Assembly (NCBI GenBank): GCA_958430865.1
Contig: CAUDNR010004385.1
Coordinates: 37,032-47,469 of the forward strand
Origin: Entrophospora sp. SA101
Taxonomy: Eukaryota; Glomeromycota; Glomeromycetes; Entrophosporales; Entrophosporaceae
Direction: 5' to 3'
Length of the DNA stretch: 10,438 nt
The position numbers and the translations under genes were made by a program. The notes under the pieces are model-generated. The model saw only the letters and a list, made by a program, of their open reading frames with translations, had not been told where the DNA came from and did no database searches. Shown here in pieces: positions 9,031 to 10,438 of the stretch; the first letter of the stretch is position 1; each line of letters opens with the position of its first letter.

Positions 9031-9505
9031 TATATATATTATGGGGGTTTTCTAGCAAAAACCGTTGGGGTGTGCAACATTCTAAGAAAATCAAAAACTA
9101 ATTCAGTCAGGATTATTACCAAATATGGAATTTTCAAATATTGTAAGGATAGACAATCTAGAAATCTTTTAGAAAAAAAAAAATGATTGGCTAATTTTAT
9201 ACAGATCTTTTCTTTGAAAAAAATTGATAAATAAAATAATACTTTTTTATGAAGAAAACGTGGCAAAGGCTTTATTAAATGGTCATATAACCTCCAAAAT
9301 TTATGTATTATGTTTATTTTTAACTGCTTTATGAATCTATCAAAAAATAACCAATAGCTTCAAATTATAATCATAAAATTACCATAAAAACACAATAACT
9401 TTTTTCATAATACTGATGAAATAAACGTTTGAGTTATCAATCAACCTGTCATTCATTCTCATTCATCAGGAATCTTGTTATTAAAATTAATGAAATTAAT
9501 AAAAT
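9031..9505. other. AT-rich spacer between two TIR elements
   Basis: I see no gene, RNA or convincing repeat here. Open frames on both strands (within 8980-9266) are short and of low complexity, and they overlap one another on opposite strands. Confidence 0.5.
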
Positions 9506-9507
9506 TA

Positions 9508-9687
9508 CAGTGAACCCTCCCTAAGTGCACCCTCTCTAAATGCATGCACTATGTATACCCTCCATAAATGCATGGCCCATCTCATCCCCAAGCTTATAGA
9601 GAGCTTATAAAATCACCCTCCATAAATGCACACTCACAAGAAATAGCACTATGTTCCCAAGGGGGTGCACTTATAGAGGGTTCACTG
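9508..9687. mobile_element. 180-bp MITE with CAGTGAACCCTC ends and TA target duplication
   Basis: The terminal inverted repeats, 9508-9532 and 9663-9687, match at 23 of 25 positions. They begin CAGTGAACCCTC and reach TAAGTGCACCC. TA flanks both ends (9506-9507, 9688-9689), the hallmark of Tc1/mariner/pogo-type insertion; pogo/Tigger-type elements often have ends of this CAGT...CCTC kind. There is no coding capacity, so it would need a transposase from elsewhere. Its base composition is clearly richer in C and G than the flanks. It carries five copies of one 16-bp motif, listed separately. The symmetry continues 8 bp beyond the TA on each side (AATAAAATTA against its complement). Confidence 0.88.
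9514..9681. repeat. Five copies of a 16-bp motif, ACCCTCYVTAARTGCA, in the MITE
   Basis: Direct copies lie at 9514-9529, 9529-9544, 9557-9572 and 9615-9630, with an inverted copy at 9666-9681. The outermost two are part of the terminal inverted repeats; the other three are subterminal or internal. Copies 3 and 4 are identical (ACCCTCCATAAATGCA). Repeated subterminal motifs of this kind are commonly transposase-binding sites, which is the natural inference here. Confidence 0.85.
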
Positions 9688-9753
9688 TAATTTTATTTGA
9701 GATAAATTAATATTTATTAAAGTTAATATCTATCACATTACAATCCTATATAG

Positions 9754-10438
9754 ATAGCTAAAACTAATGATAAATACTTGCATGCTATTGGAGATGTACC
9801 AACAAGATGGAGTAGTTCTTTTTAGCTTGGGAGCAGATTTATTTATTAAAAGATGCTATATATGCAGCATTAGATATTTTATTCAAAAACAGAAAAAATA
9901 ATCTTCAAATTAGAAAAGATTATAATCGTCTTAATAAAATACTTCTTGAAGAAGATGAGTGGGATTTTATGCTGGAAATGATTAACATATTAGGACCATT
10001 TTACAAATCAACGCTAATGTTGGGAGCTAGCAATTATGTAACAATTAGTTTGATGTATCCTGTGATTGAAGCTTTAAAAGAAAAATTCAAAGTAGATGAA
10101 TATTGTGATGAACCAATTCTTGAATCATCAGAAACTGTATTTGATGAAATAGAAGTTGAAGAAGACAATGATGATGATAATAACAGTAATGGTAATAGCA
10201 GTAAAGATAAATCAAAAAAGAAAAAAATCAATATTAATAAACCTCAAGACATGTATAGGTTAGCAGATCAAGTTAGATACAACCTACATAAATATTTAAA
10301 TTTTTATTGGCCTAATCTACCTGTAGAAGAATTAGTTGCATGTGTTTTAGACCCAAGGGTTAAGAAGCAATCAGTTGTTTTAAAGTACTTGATGATATAG
10401 AATTGCCCCTATTGACAACAAAGAAAGATTCATATATA
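9754..10438 (+). pseudogene. hAT-family transposase fragment, two frameshifts, 3' end outside window
   Basis: Three successive frames read as one hAT transposase. The first (9754 to about 9823) gives DVPTRWSSSF, matching the family's 'TRWNS' segment. After an apparent one-base deletion in a T run at about 9818-9823, the next frame (from 9825) gives AWEQIYLLKDAI, then ILGPFYKSTLMLGASNYVTIS, an acidic then Lys-rich insert (about 10130-10245), and YWPNLPVEELVACVLDPRVKK. This frame stops at 10398-10400. A second one-base deletion near 10381-10385 would restore VLDDIELPLLTTKKDSYI, which stays open to the window edge. The family's C-terminal dimerisation region lies outside. The N-terminal BED finger and the first catalytic region are absent: a TAG at 9751-9753 ends the frame on the left, and no hAT-like sequence was seen before it. 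The 143-residue ORF from ATG 9969 is only the middle part. Confidence 0.78.

Noticed and set aside
8980..9266. Opposing short open frames (8980-9186 plus, 9039-9266 minus)
   Set aside because: They overlap each other; the plus-strand frame crosses the TIR element border, and neither shows any recognisable domain.
9514..9630. CRISPR-like array of 16-bp repeats
   Set aside because: Spacing is irregular (0 to 42 bp between copies), one further copy is inverted, the host is eukaryotic, and the whole unit has TIRs and TA flanks, so it is a MITE.

Overview
The window looks like AT-rich nuclear DNA of an early-diverging fungus. An arbuscular mycorrhizal (Glomeromycotina, Rhizophagus-like) genome is my best guess. 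This rests on the very AT-rich noncoding DNA, the short GT-AG introns (67-160 nt), the N/Q/H-rich low-complexity protein regions, and decayed transposon genes of families I associate with those genomes. The phylum is an inference; no marker here proves it.

Layout: (1) Bases 1-1725, plus strand: the 3' part of a transposase-like gene resembling the DUF7869 family. Two in-frame stops break it, yet family-like sequence continues past both. (2) Bases 1726-2796: noncoding, AT-rich, with three consecutive inverted repeats close to the 3' end of the next gene. (3) Bases 2797-8561, minus strand: one large, apparently intact gene for translation initiation factor eIF4G. I reassembled it as nine exons and eight GT-AG introns with all phases matching, giving about 1664 residues. 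It carries an N/Q/H-rich N-terminus, a K/E/R-rich helical tract of about 250 residues, the eIF4E-binding motif YERGFLM, a MIF4G domain and a C-terminal MA3 domain. (4) Bases 8562-9753: its upstream region, with two different small TIR elements (232 and 180 bp). Both have CAG...CTG ends flanked by TA, as expected for non-autonomous Tc1/mariner/pogo-type elements. The second has five copies of a 16-bp motif. (5) Bases 9754-10438, plus strand: a hAT transposase fragment with two apparent single-base deletions; it runs off the window.

Biologically this is a single housekeeping translation gene between transposon remnants. eIF4G is the cap-complex scaffold: it binds eIF4E through YERGFLM, eIF4A through MIF4G and MA3, and probably poly(A)-binding protein through its N-terminus. 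One TIR element lies about 235 bp upstream of its start codon, where it could affect the promoter. I found no new multi-gene system. The most notable items are the repeat architecture of the 180-bp element, the long charged helix in eIF4G, and the exact signatures of decay in the two transposase genes.
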